Origin: Ulva prolifera
Lineage: Eukaryota; Chlorophyta; Ulvophyceae; Ulvales; Ulvaceae
Direction: 5' to 3'
Assembly: GCA_023078555.1 (NCBI GenBank)
Contig: CM041202.1
Span: 4,646,022-4,710,021, forward strand
DNA: 64,000 nt
Shown: positions 31,669-44,169 of the stretch, piece after piece
Numbering within the stretch: the first letter of the stretch is position 1
Layout of the letters: every line of letters begins with the position of its first letter
Position numbers and translations under genes: made by a program
The notes under the pieces: model-generated
Told to the model about the DNA's origin: nothing
What the model saw: the letters and a program-made list of their open reading frames with translations, nothing else
Database searches by the model: none

Positions 31669-34600
31669 AGCACTGCTTGCCACTTGTAACTGCACATGCC
31701 CCTCTGCCGTGTATGTGTGTGTGATGCCACATGGGGCTGACACTCACAACTGCTGTTGAGTTGTTGGTTGTGTGCAGCAGCTGTGAAGCATTCCAGCACT
31801 GCTTGCCACTTGTAGCTGCACATGCCCCTCTGCTGTGTATGTATGTGTGATGCCACATGGGGCTGACACTCACAACTGCTGTTGAGTTGGTTGTGTGCAG
31901 CAGCTTTGAAGCATTCCAGCACTGCTTGCCACTTGTAACTGCACATGCCCCTCTGCCGTGTATGTGTGTGTGATGCCACATGGGGCTGACACTCACAACT
32001 GCTGTTGAGTTGTTGGTTGTGTGCAGCAGCTGTGAAGCATTCCAGCACTGCTTGCCACTTGTAGCTGCACATGCCCCTCTGCTGTGTATGTATGTGTGAT
32101 GCCACATGGGGCTGGCTGACACTCACAACTGCTGTTGGGTTGTTGGTTGTGTGCAGCAGCTTTGAAGCATTCCAGCACTGCTTGCCACTTGTAGCTGCAC
32201 ATGCCCCTCTGCTGTGTATGTGTGTGTGATGCCACATGGGGCTGACACTCACAACTGCTGTTGAGTTGGTTGTGTGCAGCAGCTGTGAAGCATTCCAGCA
32301 CTGCTTGCCACTTGTAGCTGCACATGCCCCTCTGCTGTGTATGTGTGTGTGATGCCACATGGGGCTGGCTGACACTCACAACTGCTGTTGGGTTGTTGGT
32401 TGTGTGCAGCAGCTGTGAAGCATTCCAGCACTGCTTGCCACTTGTAGCTGCACATGCCCCTCTGCTGTGTATGTGTGTGTGATGCCACATGGGGCTGACA
32501 CTCACAACTGCTGTTGAGTTGGTTGTGTGCAGCAGCTTTGAAGCATTCCAGCACTGCTTGCCACTTGTAGCTGCACATGCCCCTCTGCTGTGTATGTGTG
32601 TGTGATGCCACATGGGGCTGGCTGACACTCACAGCTGCTGTTGGGTTGTTGGTTGTGTGCAGCAGCTGTGAAGCATTCCAGCACTGCTTGCCACTTGTAG
32701 CTGCACATGCCCCTCTGCTGTGTATGTGTGTGTGATGCCACATGGGGCTGGCTGACACTCACAACTGCTGTTGGGTTGTTGGTTGTGTGCAGCAGCTGTG
32801 AAGCATTCCAGCACTGCTTGCCACTTGTAGCTGCACATGCCCCTCTGCTGTGTATGTGTGTGTGATGCCACATGGGGCTGACACTCACAACTGCTGTTGG
32901 GTTGTTGGTTGTGTGCAGCAGCTGTGAAGCATTCCAGCACTGCTTGCCACTTGTAGCTGCACATGCCCCTCTGCTGTGTATGTGTGTGTGATGCCACATG
33001 GGGCTGACACTCACAACTGCTGTTGAGTTGTTGGTTGTGTGCAGCAGCTGTGAAGCATTCCAGCACTGCTTGCCACTTGTAGCTGCACATGCCCCTCTGC
33101 TGTGTATGTGTGTGTGATGCCACATGGGGCTGGCTGACACTCACAACTTCTGTTGGGTTGTTGGTTGTGTGCAGCAGCTGTGAAGCATTCCAGCACTGCT
33201 TGCCACTTGTAGCTGCACATGCCCCTCTGCTGTGTATGTGTGTGTGATGCCACATGGGGCTGACACTCACAACTGCTGTTGAGTTGGTTGTGTGCAGCAG
33301 CTGTGAAGCATTCCAGCACTGCTTGCCACTTGTAGCTGCACATGCCCCTCTGCTGTGTATGTGTGTGTGATGCCACATGGGGCTGACACTCACAACTGCT
33401 GTTGAGTTGGTTGTGTGCAGCAGCTGTGAAGCATTCCAGCACTGCTTGCCACTTGTAGCTGCACATGCCCCTCTGCTGTGTATGTGTGTGTGATGCCACA
33501 TGGGGCTGGCTGACACTCACAACTGCTGTTGGGTTGTTGGTTGTGTGCAGCAGCTGTGAAGCATTCCAGCACTGCTTGCCACTTGTAGCTGCACATGCCC
33601 CTCTGCTGTGTATGTGTGTGTGATGCCACATGGGGCTGACACTCACAACTGCTGTTGGGTTGTTGGTTGTGTGCAGCAGCTGTGAAGCATTCCAGCACTG
33701 CTTGCCACTTGTAGCTGCACATGCCCCTCTGCTGTGTATGTGTGTGTGATGCCACATGGGGCTGACACTCACAACTGCTGTTGAGTTGTTGGTTGTGTGC
33801 AGCAGCTGTGAAGCATTCCAGCACTGCTTGCCACTTGTAGCTGCACATGCCCCTCTGCTGTGTATGTGTGTGTGATGCCACATGGGGCTGGCTGACACTC
33901 ACAACTTCTGTTGGGTTGTTGGTTGTGTGCAGCAGCTGTGAAGCATTCCAGCACTGCTTGCCACTTGTAGCTGCACATGCCCCTCTGCTGTGTATGTGTG
34001 TGTGATGCCACATGGGGCTGACACTCACAACTGCTGTTGAGTTGGTTGTGTGCAGCAGCTGTGAAGCATTCCAGCACTGCTTGCCACTTGTAGCTGCACA
34101 TGCCCCTCTGCTGTGTATGTGTGTGTGATGCCACATGGGGCTGACACTCACAACTGCTGTTGAGTTGGTTGTGTGCAGCAGCTGTGAAGCATTCCAGCAC
34201 TGCTTGCCACTTGTAGCTGCACATGCCCCTCTGCTGTGTATGTGTGTGTGATGCCACATGGGGCTGGCTGACACTCACAACTGCTGTTGGGTTGTTGGTT
34301 GTGTGCAGCAGCTGTGAAGCATTCCAGCACTGCTTGCCACTTGTAGCTGCACATGCCCCTCTGCTGTGTATGTGTGTGTGATGCCACATGGGGCTGACAC
34401 TCACAACTGCTGTTGAGTTGGTTGTGTGCAGCAGCTTTGAAGCATTCCAGCACTGCTTGCCACTTGTAGCTGCACATGCCCCTCTGCTGTGTATGTGTGT
34501 GTGATGCCACATGGGGCTGGCTGACACTCACAGCTGCTGTTGGGTTGTTGGTTGTGTGCAGCAGCTGTGAAGCATTCCAGCACTGCTTGCCACTTGTAGC

Positions 34601-35227
34601 TGCACATGCCCCTCTGCTGTGTATGTGTGTGTGATGCCACATGGGGCTGGCTGACACTCACAACTGCTGTTGGGTTGTTGGTTGTGTGCAGCAGCTGTGA
34701 AGCATTCCAGCACTGCTTGCCACTTGTAGCTGCACATGCCCCTCTGCTGTGTATGTGTGTGTGATGCCACATGGGGCTGACACTCACAACTGCTGTTGGG
34801 TTGTTGGTTGTGTGCAGCAGCTGTGAAGCATTCCAGCACTGCTTGCCACTTGTAGCTGCACATGCCCCTCTGCTGTGTATGTGTGTGTGATGCCACATGG
34901 GGCTGACACTCACAACTGCTGTTGAGTTGTTGGTTGTGTGCAGCAGCTGTGAAGCATTCCAGCACTGCTTGCCACTTGTAGCTGCACATGCCCCTCTGCT
35001 GTGTATGTGTGTGTGATGCCACATGGGGCTGGCTGACACTCACAACTTCTGTTGGGTTGTTGGTTGTGTGCAGCAGCTGTGAAGCATTCCAGCACTGCTT
35101 GCCACTTGTAGCTGCACATGCCCCTCTGCTGTGTATGTGTGTGTGATGCCACATGGGGCTGACACTCACAACTGCTGTTGAGTTGGTTGTGTGCAGCAGC
35201 TTTGAAGCATTCCAGCACTGCTTGCCA
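31669..35227. repeat. 126-bp satellite array, about 28 units, with higher-order structure
   Basis: The unit contains GCACTGCTTGCCACTTGTAG and GATGCCACATGGGGCTGACA. Three length classes alternate: 123 bp (GAGTTGGTTG), 126 bp (GAGTTGTTGGTTG) and 130 bp (an extra GGCT). Long blocks recur: the order of variants repeats with an offset of 758 bp (about six units) and again with an offset of 1899 bp (about fifteen units). Minus-strand frames of up to 295 codons run through it because most units are multiples of three. The 130-bp units shift the frame repeatedly, so these are not taken as genes. Confidence 0.95.
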
Positions 35228-35638
35228 ACAGCTCGGGCATTATGAGGGCAGGTCTGCACATCAGACCGTGTGGCCCTGCTGGCAGCAGGCTAATGCTTAC
35301 GTTTCTAGCACATCTTCTCGTGAAGAAGCCGTCACAGTGCAGTAACAATATGCACATGTGTGTGGACCGCATCCAGGGACTCAATTGCACATTATTGTCA
35401 AGTGCTACCAAGAGTATTTGATCAGCGAAATTTTGATCAGCAATGAACACGCATCGGGGGGGGGGGGGTTCGAATTACAATGTGGGCAAATGCTTCTCAA
35501 CTATCGGCAAAGTTGCAACATAGACGCCGTGCCTGTGGGAATCTCTATCCTATATTGTACATATCCCACACAAACAGCAAAGGCGCCTATATTGCCCGCC
35601 CTTAGAATCACAACAACACTCCAGCTCAGTTGGGTACT
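35228..35638. other. Spacer with a run of 13 G
   Basis: No gene is recognisable between the satellite and the next exons. A G13 homopolymer lies at 35456-35468 and may be of uncertain length. Confidence 0.5.
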
Positions 35639-38091
35639 CTACTCAATTCGTGGGCGTTTGCATGGCTCATGCTGGGTAACTTCTTCTGCCGATTTGCATT
35701 CTACTCTGTTCATGCTCTCCATCAAGACGATTAGGAGTTTGACCGTGGGGCTGTCTTCTCCAGGTGCGGCATGATCACAAACTCTCTTGAGCGCCGCTGC
35801 CTCCTCGATGAGTTTGCAGTGTTTGAGAAAGTAGTGCATTATCTGGCACCTGCACACATCAACCTATTGATATATCATTCACCTCTGACCTGCGATGATG
35901 ACTGTAGCATTTGTATGGCACACACATCACAGACGTGCATGATTCACATGAACAACACAATCCCATGTATGTGATCACACTTGATGGTATCTGTACCTCA
36001 CGGTCCCAACGTCCCGTTCACATGGCGGTGCAACCGATTCACGCAATGACAGTAGCTTGAGGTCAATCAGACACGCGCATGAGCGTGCATACGCTTCGCT
36101 TCCATATTTGGGTGCTTGTTGCCCTGAGAACACCTGCAAAATTGAATGGCCTGATACAGAGCTTTGGATCATTGCTTATACAGAGCAGACAGACAGCTCG
36201 TCACACACCTTGGTGATCCCGCCATGCAAAGCCACGGCAGCAAAAAGGTCGGTGAACAAAACGACGCGACTGTTTGCAGCATCCTCTGATTGGCTGCAGC
36301 TCTGCCCGCCAGGAGGATTTGGCTTCTTCCACGTATACTTCATGCTCTCTTTGCCATACCTGAATCGGATGGGCTTGTCGCCATCTTGCTTTGCCTTGAG
36401 CAACTCTGCCTTCAAATGACCAATCGTCCAATCATGATTGCTGATACCTGTGCCGATCTCATGACTCGCAGAGTCTACCAGGGTTTTTAAACGTGCTGAC
36501 GTTGTTGCGTTGTTTATGGCGGACGTGAGAGAATTAAGCCGATCGCTGCTGGTCGGTGAGCGCTCTGAACACAACACATCCGTAACACAATCGGGCGTCC
36601 ACGAACATCCTGAACAAATAACAAAGAACGTATCGCATTCTGGCAATCTCACCTTGGCACTGGAAAGGAGCCGGCTCCAAAGGATGAGTGCAGGAGTGAT
36701 CCACTGCACCTGGCATATGCATGGACAAAGCCCGATCAGACATTGCAAGCACTGCAGCAGTCACGTCGTGACCTTGGAAGTTGAAACATGATGAGGCCGG
36801 AGTAGGTGTCGAAGCAGGTGCAATGCTAAGATCCAATGGTGCAGCAGCAGTATTAGGTGTAGCTGCATCCGGCCCGAGCTGTTGCGACTCAGCTGTGACG
36901 TGACCCTGAGCCAGCTCTGGCTCTGCCATGTTGCAAGCAGCTTGTGTCTGAGTGTCGATTTGCCTGTCTCCGGATTCATCCATAGGCCAGCACTCTTGCT
37001 GCGATGGTACATTCTCCATATTGCACAGCATTGCGGATTCGTCTTGGGTGTGATGTTCCTCAATGTCTCCAGCATCCTCGCATACTGCCTCGTTCATGAC
37101 AGCAGGATGTTCTGTGGACTCAGCTCGCTCACCAACTCTCGGCTGACAATACCTTTCATTGGGGACTCGGGCCTGGACAGTCAGGCCATCTACCTGCATG
37201 CCGCGGTCGTGATGCAGGTATCAACTGCGTCGCCTACTTCACCAGCATAAAGATTATCGGTAAACAAGTGCACACTTGGGCTTCTAGGGTCATGTGCGAC
37301 CGATTGTTCTTGCGCGATGTAGCACAGTAGTAGATGAACCTCCGTATAGCGGTCTTGTCACATTGCGCATTGTCTTCAGCCAGGATTCCTGAAATCCAGC
37401 GTGCAAGGCTGATAGTACCTTTGATACTTGACAAATTAGCTGCCAAATAATGTTGGGGAAGTGGAAGTCTTGCAACCGGGACACCTGTCCCCTTTGTTGT
37501 GATGCTCATGTACGGCAGGTTCAGGCTCATGAGCACTCTCATTGCAGAAATCTCCAGGATCAGAACGCGCAATTGTTTCAAACAATGAGCGGTGTCAAAT
37601 GTGGACCGCGGAACGGACTCCACTGCACAGGGCGCAACCTGCAAAGCAACACATGCCACACATGAGCCACGTGCAGAATTTTAGCTGTACAGCACATGCA
37701 TGTTGTATTGTGAAATACAAACAGGCCATCACAGCGATCATGCAGGGCGACGGTATACCTGCGATGCTTGTACCAGCACGGCGTCAGCACGTAGTGCTTG
37801 TGCTACCTGGTCAGATCTACCTGTATGAGCAACCTTCTTGCACACCTCATCGATGAACCTCCCGAAGTGTTTCCCACCAACCTTGAAGTCGCCAAGCCCC
37901 AACGGTCCGTATTTGTCTTCCTTGTAGGTGTAGCCTTGCAGAACCGCTGTCACAGCATGGTCGATCTGCATATGGAAGATGTCGTGGCTGCAAGAAGCAA
38001 CACTGTAAACAGTGGCAAGGACGCCCACCTTCACACTAGAGCATCGATAGCCCCATTGATCCAGACTTTTCAACACACTGATTGGCATCAT
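35639..38091 (-). CDS. Second multi-exon gene of the element, function unknown (copy 1 only)
   Basis: Minus-strand frames at about 38091-37760, 37610-37260, 37200-36760, 36640-36180 and 35857-35640 are separated by short gaps typical of the neighbouring introns. They include LGLGDFKVGGKHFGRFIDEV, a proline- and threonine-rich acidic stretch (36800-37150), a basic tryptophan-containing stretch (PIRFRYGKESMKYTWKK) and a basic C-terminal end (CKRPRIE) that could be a nuclear localisation signal. No family was recognised. It lies just downstream of the recombinase stop on the same strand, so it could also be further exons of the same transcription unit. Copy 2 has no counterpart between 49324 and its left end apart from the terminal exon. 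Confidence 0.4.
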
Positions 38092-38190
38092 GTCGTGGCG
38101 AATCTGATCTCGGGGTGGTGGAGGCTCCGTCCCGGCGATCGCTATTAAGCCTGAACAGTTATCACTGTTACAGCTAGTGGAAAGTGCGCA

Positions 38191-41100
38191 TCAGGTGCTA
38201 TAGCATGCCAAGGTGGTCGGCATGCCTTGTTGCTGGCGATGATGATGCTCGAGTGTGTTGTTGATGTTGTTGATTTTCTGCACTGTGGCAGAATCCACAG
38301 TCCGACCTTCGCTCAACTTCACAACCATGTTCTCAATCCCCTCCAGACGTAAGTCTGTTGCTGCACAGTTGCCTTCAGTGGATGCTGCAAGGTTCCTCAC
38401 TGCAGTGAGCACATGTTGCAACTGGCAACGAACTGCTAAACTGCTCCACTCCTACAAAACAAAGACCATATGTTGAAGTTGTTGCGGGCATTGCCGCTGT
38501 TGATAGGCAAGGCATAACATCAGCGCAATAACACCTGCATGCGCCGGTCTGATTGCAACAATAAAGAACCTTCATCCTGAGCCACGACGGCTTGAGCCAG
38601 CATCTCATGTTGTGTTTCACATGTTCTCATATTCATCATAACACTTTCTGCCATGCACCTCACCATGGGAGACTCAGCCCTCTGACAAATCGCCTGAATA
38701 CAAACACGGAGAGGTCGATTGCATGTATCAAGTTGATGTGTGTTGATGCCATCGGAATGGCCCGCGTCTGACACTTCAGCCGTGGTGCCGCCAGGTATGT
38801 CAATAGCATCAGTCAGGGCACTTAGTACATGCAATTGGTGTATGCAACCGAAATGCCATGTGGCCAGCGTTGTTTTGCACCGCATCATGCCAAGCAGGCC
38901 TTTGATGACCCCTTCTCCACAGCACCATGCATGTGTATGCGAAGATCTGATGCTTGGTGTCAAGCAGCATCATGAAGGACACACCATCGTGCTTTGATGA
39001 AGTTCAATGAGACGTGCTTTGTTGCGCTCGATCATCACCTGCATCGTCACTTGCGAATCGTCGTCGTGCTCTGTCGCCAATAAGTGCCTCCGTGCGACCT
39101 GTAACATCATCACGTGACTTGCACGAAACATGCGATCATGCTCATTGATTTTCCCGGCAACTTTTCGTTTACTGGGGGCGCACCTGCGACTCTCGTGCTC
39201 GTAAACGCTTGGTTTCCAGCCGCGCGACATGTGCAGCGGGATCCATCACCTCGTCCGGAACCCTTTGATCCATCAGAAACGTTGCACCGATTGCCTCTGC
39301 TCTGTTAATTATGTAGCTTGGAGGTTCAAATGGTGGCATCTCGTGCCCTGTCATGTGCAGCCGCTTGCATTCGTCCTCGTGATCATTGGAGAGGCGGTAA
39401 ACCTGATCACAGAGCAAGTGTGAATATTCGATTTGAGCTACAGGCAATTCATCACTGAGAGCCACGCGGACACAGACTGCTCAATGAAGCGGAGAAGCAT
39501 GTATTCAATGGTGCCCACCTGCCACTGGAGATCCTCCCATTTCCCCCACAGGTCATCATCGAATAAGGCTCGATTTTCATCAAAATACAAAGGATGATCA
39601 TAAAACAACCAGTGTTCTCGGTACATTCTTAACAAGATGGGTAGCGCCTGGAGGGACCATTCGATCAGAGCCATGCAGCACGAGCAAGCCAAAAGTCGAA
39701 TGAGGTAAGCAGACCTGCGCCAGAACAATGGCAAGGAAGCATAGAACATCGATGAACTTCTCCAGATTGTTGTCTCCTTGGGCGGCAAGACGGGCTTGCA
39801 CCTATATATAGAGTTATACCTGCTATTACCATGTATGATGTGTTGACTGTAAACCATTTGCATCAAGGTGACATCAATGTGAGTCGCACCTCCTTTGTTT
39901 CCACCCACTTTTTGGCTTTCACGATGTCAAGCTGGTTGCCGTCGTTCAGCTGGATCACTGTTGTGTACATCATGGCCTTGATCGCATCTGGAGGCACGAG
40001 GATCCCATGCTTGGGCAGGTAATGTTTTGGCGATTGCCAGTCATGCGTCCAGCACAAGGTGCTTGATGAAGGGGTTGTGTTGTAAGTGTGCCCCAAAGTG
40101 GTCTGGTTCCACTTGCCCGCCCGTGCAGCATCCATCTCACTCCCTCTGCATGATACGCATTCATGAATGGTCTACGTGCTAAAACAGTGATCATCATTCC
40201 TGCCTTTAGGGTGGCAGTCCACTCATGTTCAACAACAGGTTCATGAGACACACCCCTTCTCCACAATCTCCTCTGCCCCATCGCGCCGATTTGTGTGCTG
40301 CTTCTTGGGCAAGCTTCGGCCGAAACACACCTTTTGCATTGTCCGAATCCGTGTATCCATAACGTTTGTGGGGTTGTTGCTGTCTGGGTCGAATGGTGGC
40401 TCCGGGAAACGGCATGTCACCAGCCGAGCTTGCATCCTACACGCACTTGATGTTGTTAAGAGATCTCCACAAGTCGCAACAAACATTCGGGACTCCAGGA
40501 TGCTTTACCATGAATTGCTGTCAGCCACACTCTCGGGCAATGGCTGACCGTCTCCAACAACCAGGCGTTTGAGCATATGAATTGATAAATGCACCAACGG
40601 ACACAACAAGAATTCGTGGCCATAGGTTGTAGCTCGACAGTCGGCATGCTTCCCCTCCTTGTTTGTCTTGGCGCCATGGATCGCAAAAACAACCATGGGC
40701 ATGATGCATGGTCGCACATAGTGATTGATGTATGGAAACATCATCCCGATCTTGAAGTCACGAAACTCTTTGCCCCTGCCTAGCGTTGGCTTTAACATGC
40801 TCTGCTGCCTCCTACATAACAGGTGAATTTTTAAAGTGCTTCGTTGACTCCTGTTCTCCATATCGAGTCGGAGTATGTAGATGTGTTATCATGAGCTCCA
40901 AAAGGCACACACATCCAAAACACATACCCAGTTGATTCATTCCCAAGCTGGTCTTTCAAACTTGGACCACACTGGTATGCCTTCTTCACTTGAACACCTG
41001 ACGTGGCTCGATTCTCACGATTCTTTATGCCAAGCTGCCACAATATCATGATGCTCTCTTTTTTCTCTCGCAGGGTTGGTAGGTACAGGCAAGTATTTTT

Positions 41101-43854
41101 TGTGACGGCGAATGGGTCCCTGAGGCAGTGTCCGCATTCAATGGCTGTTGCATGGATACTGGGGCTGACAACTTACAACTGACGCACCGAGCTGCATCAA
41201 TCTCTTTGCTGAGCGACTGAGCGTGGTTTTTGTAAGCAGCAGTGCTTCTGAATGCCTTGGAAGGGAACTTGTGTCCATAAATCAATTCCCATTGCTTTGT
41301 CAAGTGAACAATGCCATTGGTAATGTTGTTGAAGAACGACAGGGACCCCTGCATACCATGCATACATCTGAGATTGCATGATGTCCAACATAGCCATGTG
41401 CTATCAAACAATTGTTGAGGCTCGTGCTACATGGGGTGAGGCATGAAAAAAAACAGGGCTTTCTCGAGAAGTACCGATGTGAAAGCACTGCTTTGAATGT
41501 AAACGCCGAAGCAGATGCCATCTGTCAATGTCAAAGGCTCGTATAATGTTGTGGCCACTCCGAGCCGCTTGAGCTCCCCCAGATACCTCAAAGTTGGCCA
41601 ATCCGTCCAATGTACTTTCCGGAGCATGCTGCTTGTGCGATCGAGGGCATGAATCTCGTCCAGCGTTTTCCGACCCAGCGAGCCAACGGATACTGCAGAC
41701 AATGGATGCTATCAACATGAAAGGCACAAAGCGTGCTTGCCACAGGAGCTTAGTTGACATACTTTTGTACTGTTCATCATTAGTGAGCTTATCGTATATG
41801 CTCATGAAGACGGAATGGATCCGGGCATGCCATGCAGTGCGACTCTCTTTCATTAACGCCAACAAACTCTTTGCAGGTTCCTCCGCAAGAGCGTCGAGGA
41901 AGCTCTTTGAGCGAGGCTCCTCGCCAAGAACTACAGCTACTTGAGCGCATGCCTCACACACTTGGTCCAGAGGTAGGTCCAATTCCTCCACATTCACCAT
42001 GGGACCAGAGAGGTCGCCATATTGGTCAGTAAATTGTAAAAGCAAGATGGCCCATGCCCCTGTACTGTGCGGAGACAGCCCAAGTTGCAACCATTTCAAG
42101 GCTGCACATCAACATTATGTCACAACTCTCGAGATCACTGTAACACTGTCACACCCAATATTGTAATGAAATGCAATTTAAATTGCAATTTCATACCTGT
42201 TGTTGCCCTGCCCCAAAGCTGATACTGAAAAAACTGCACAAACAACAAGGTCTCTATGGCAGCAGCACCGATGCGTATACTCTCAGATGGAACATCTCCC
42301 ACGTGTGAAGGGGGCTGTTGTGCCTTCACCAAGCACCCAGCCATCCACGCCAGGGAATCAAGGACTGCATACCAAAGCATTGTGATACATGGGCAGATAC
42401 CTAAACATAGACACTTGTCAGTAGCATTCTACCCAAGGGGAATCAGACCATCTTGACAATAATCAGCTTGGTATGCCAATGCCTCTTGGAAGACTGAGTT
42501 GCGCTTCTGAACAAAGTGTCTCCCATTAACAGTCGCCACACTAGAAGCCTGATGACGCTGCAAGAGCACATGTATCTCCCCATTCAAGAACTTCGGCAGC
42601 AGTTTCTCATCAGCGCTTTCATCGACCTTTGCTTTCAGATTCTGCAAATGTTCATGCGATTGACCATGTTGAGGTCAGCAATGAACAATGATGATGCTAT
42701 CTGCTATCTTGTGGCAGGCTGTGCTTTGCGACCAGTCTATGCACAGGCGTACCGGTGCTCGAAATGCTCGCCAAAACGCTGCTTGTATGTCAGGCAAGTG
42801 CTTGTTTGATGAGTCATCAAATGCGATATTTAGCATCTGCTCCATGTGAGCCTCCACATCGGAGGGAGTGACATTCAACATTATAGCCATTCCATCCTTG
42901 ACATCCTGGTTCGCAAGGAATCTTTTGCGCAACGTTTCAGCATCCTTTCCAGCTTGTGTGGCAGCGCGATTCAAAGCCAGCCCATGATCGCGCATCCTCT
43001 TCACCTCTCCCATCCAAGATGTCAGTATCTGTGGCTGCGGAACCGGCATCAACATGAAATCTTCCTGCAACATGAGAGCCAGTTCACCTTGAATGTATAC
43101 GTCACAATTACACATTATGGGACCGAGATTACCTTGCCATCATCTTTGATCAGTGCCACCTTCTGCCAAACATTGGGGTGTGTAATGGACAACCAAACCA
43201 TCAACTCGGAAATCACCTTGCTGTACTTATTAATCTTGTTGTCACCAGTTTCTTGTGAGGGTGACATCGCTGAGGCGGTATCTTTGGCGATGGCCATCAG
43301 GTTCTCACGAACTGTGGTTGTGCCCGTGTCTTTGTGGCTGCACATACAACACATTAGCCAACAAGAACAATCACAATGACACAATCATGCAAAACACACA
43401 AGCTCAATTGTATGCACAAGCACGGAGCTCACGCTGCAATCTTTGCATCAAGCCACTTCTCTTCCACATGGACGCCCAAGTATGATGCTGCAAACTGAAC
43501 TATCTCATAGTCCAGATCACCGCCAACAAGCTTACCCTTGATGATCTGATGTAATGCACTCTTCAGAGAGAGATATAAGGCCTTCGGGCGAACGTTTTCT
43601 ACACACCGCCTATGTTGAGCACGACCTGATCATTTCACATACAAAATGGAACAGTTTGAAAACGACGCATCACGCGCACCATCCCGAAGCCTGTCCATCA
43701 ACTGGTTCAGGTTATCCCGCTCGTCTTGCTGTCGCTGTTCATTGCTGCATGTCACATCATAGTCAGCTGTCGCTGCACTTGCTACCGCGTGGCATTCGGG
43801 CCTTTCAAATTCTGGCTCGCTCTGTTCGCCAGACAGCGCCGGGACACAGTCCAT
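38191..43854 (-). CDS. Crypton/Ndc10-like tyrosine recombinase, multi-exon, copy 1
   Basis: About twenty minus-strand exons, each matched by an exon of copy 2, read from an acidic start (43854) to a stop at 38191. The first roughly 3 kb encode conserved blocks without known domain, for example HKDTGTTTVRENLMAI, EDFMLMPVPQPQ and RKRFLANQDVKDGMA. The C-terminal half carries the recombinase: arginine in GKEFRDFKIG (about 40770), HGAKTNKEGKHADCR followed by LLCPLVHLSIH, then HTNRRDGAEE (HxxR, about 40290), AGKWNQ and the tyrosine in GHTYNT (about 40080), and HYLPKHGILVPP. This order and spacing is that of the Ndc10_II/Crypton family, which cuts DNA through a tyrosine. Coiled-coil-like exons follow (38.2-39.5 kb). 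I saw no stop inside the catalytic exons. Introns are short. The protein would act in the nucleus on the ends of its own element (inference). Confidence 0.7.
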
Positions 43855-44169
43855 ACGACCTGAAAAAGCACTACATAGCGGCTCTCAACGGCTTGCTTGC
43901 TGTTCAGAGCCAATTCAAGAACGCGTTGCGGAAGCTGTCACAAAAAGCCCACTGTGCGCTGAACGGCACGCGCACCACATACAAACGCAGTGAGAAGACA
44001 GATAACAATATGCATAGATGATTTGCGCTGCGTATAGGCTTTCATGATCACTGCAGTGCTCCGTCTGGCTGCCACCAGGCTAAGGCTGCCTTAGCCCTGA
44101 CCCTCGATATCTCAATCCTCCCCGCACTACCCGTAGCCCCTTACCGGGTAGTCAATGTGTATGCTCTAG

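Larger units (their letters stand above)
30500..44167 (-). mobile_element. Tyrosine-recombinase transposon, copy 1 (13.7 kb, Crypton-like)
   Basis: The element starts GCTGTCTTACTTGCCCG and ends GTATGCTCT. Copy 2 (48377-62115) has the same ends, GCTATCTTACTTGCCCG and GTATGCTCT, in an unrelated sequence context. At the junctions only two bases are repeated (AG at 30498-30499 and 44168-44169). Both ends carry hairpins: GCCCGC/GCGGGC starting 12 nt from the left end, and CTACCCG/CGGGTAG ending 16 nt from the right end. The right part (38.2-43.9 kb) is a multi-exon recombinase gene on the minus strand. The left part holds a second set of exons, a 3.6-kb satellite and a conserved terminal exon. The ends and gene content are seen directly; that it moves by recombinase action is inference from the gene. 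Confidence 0.75.

Noticed and set aside
31669-35227. CRISPR-like array of regular repeats
   Set aside because: Units are contiguous without unique spacers, no cas gene is present, and introns and retrotransposons show eukaryotic DNA.
31578-35259. Long minus-strand open frames (up to 295 codons) in the satellite, encoding repeated MSASPMWHHTHIHSRGACA-type peptides
   Set aside because: They follow from a 126-bp unit being a multiple of three. The 130-bp units shift the frame again and again, several frames are open at once, and no start or splice context is conserved.
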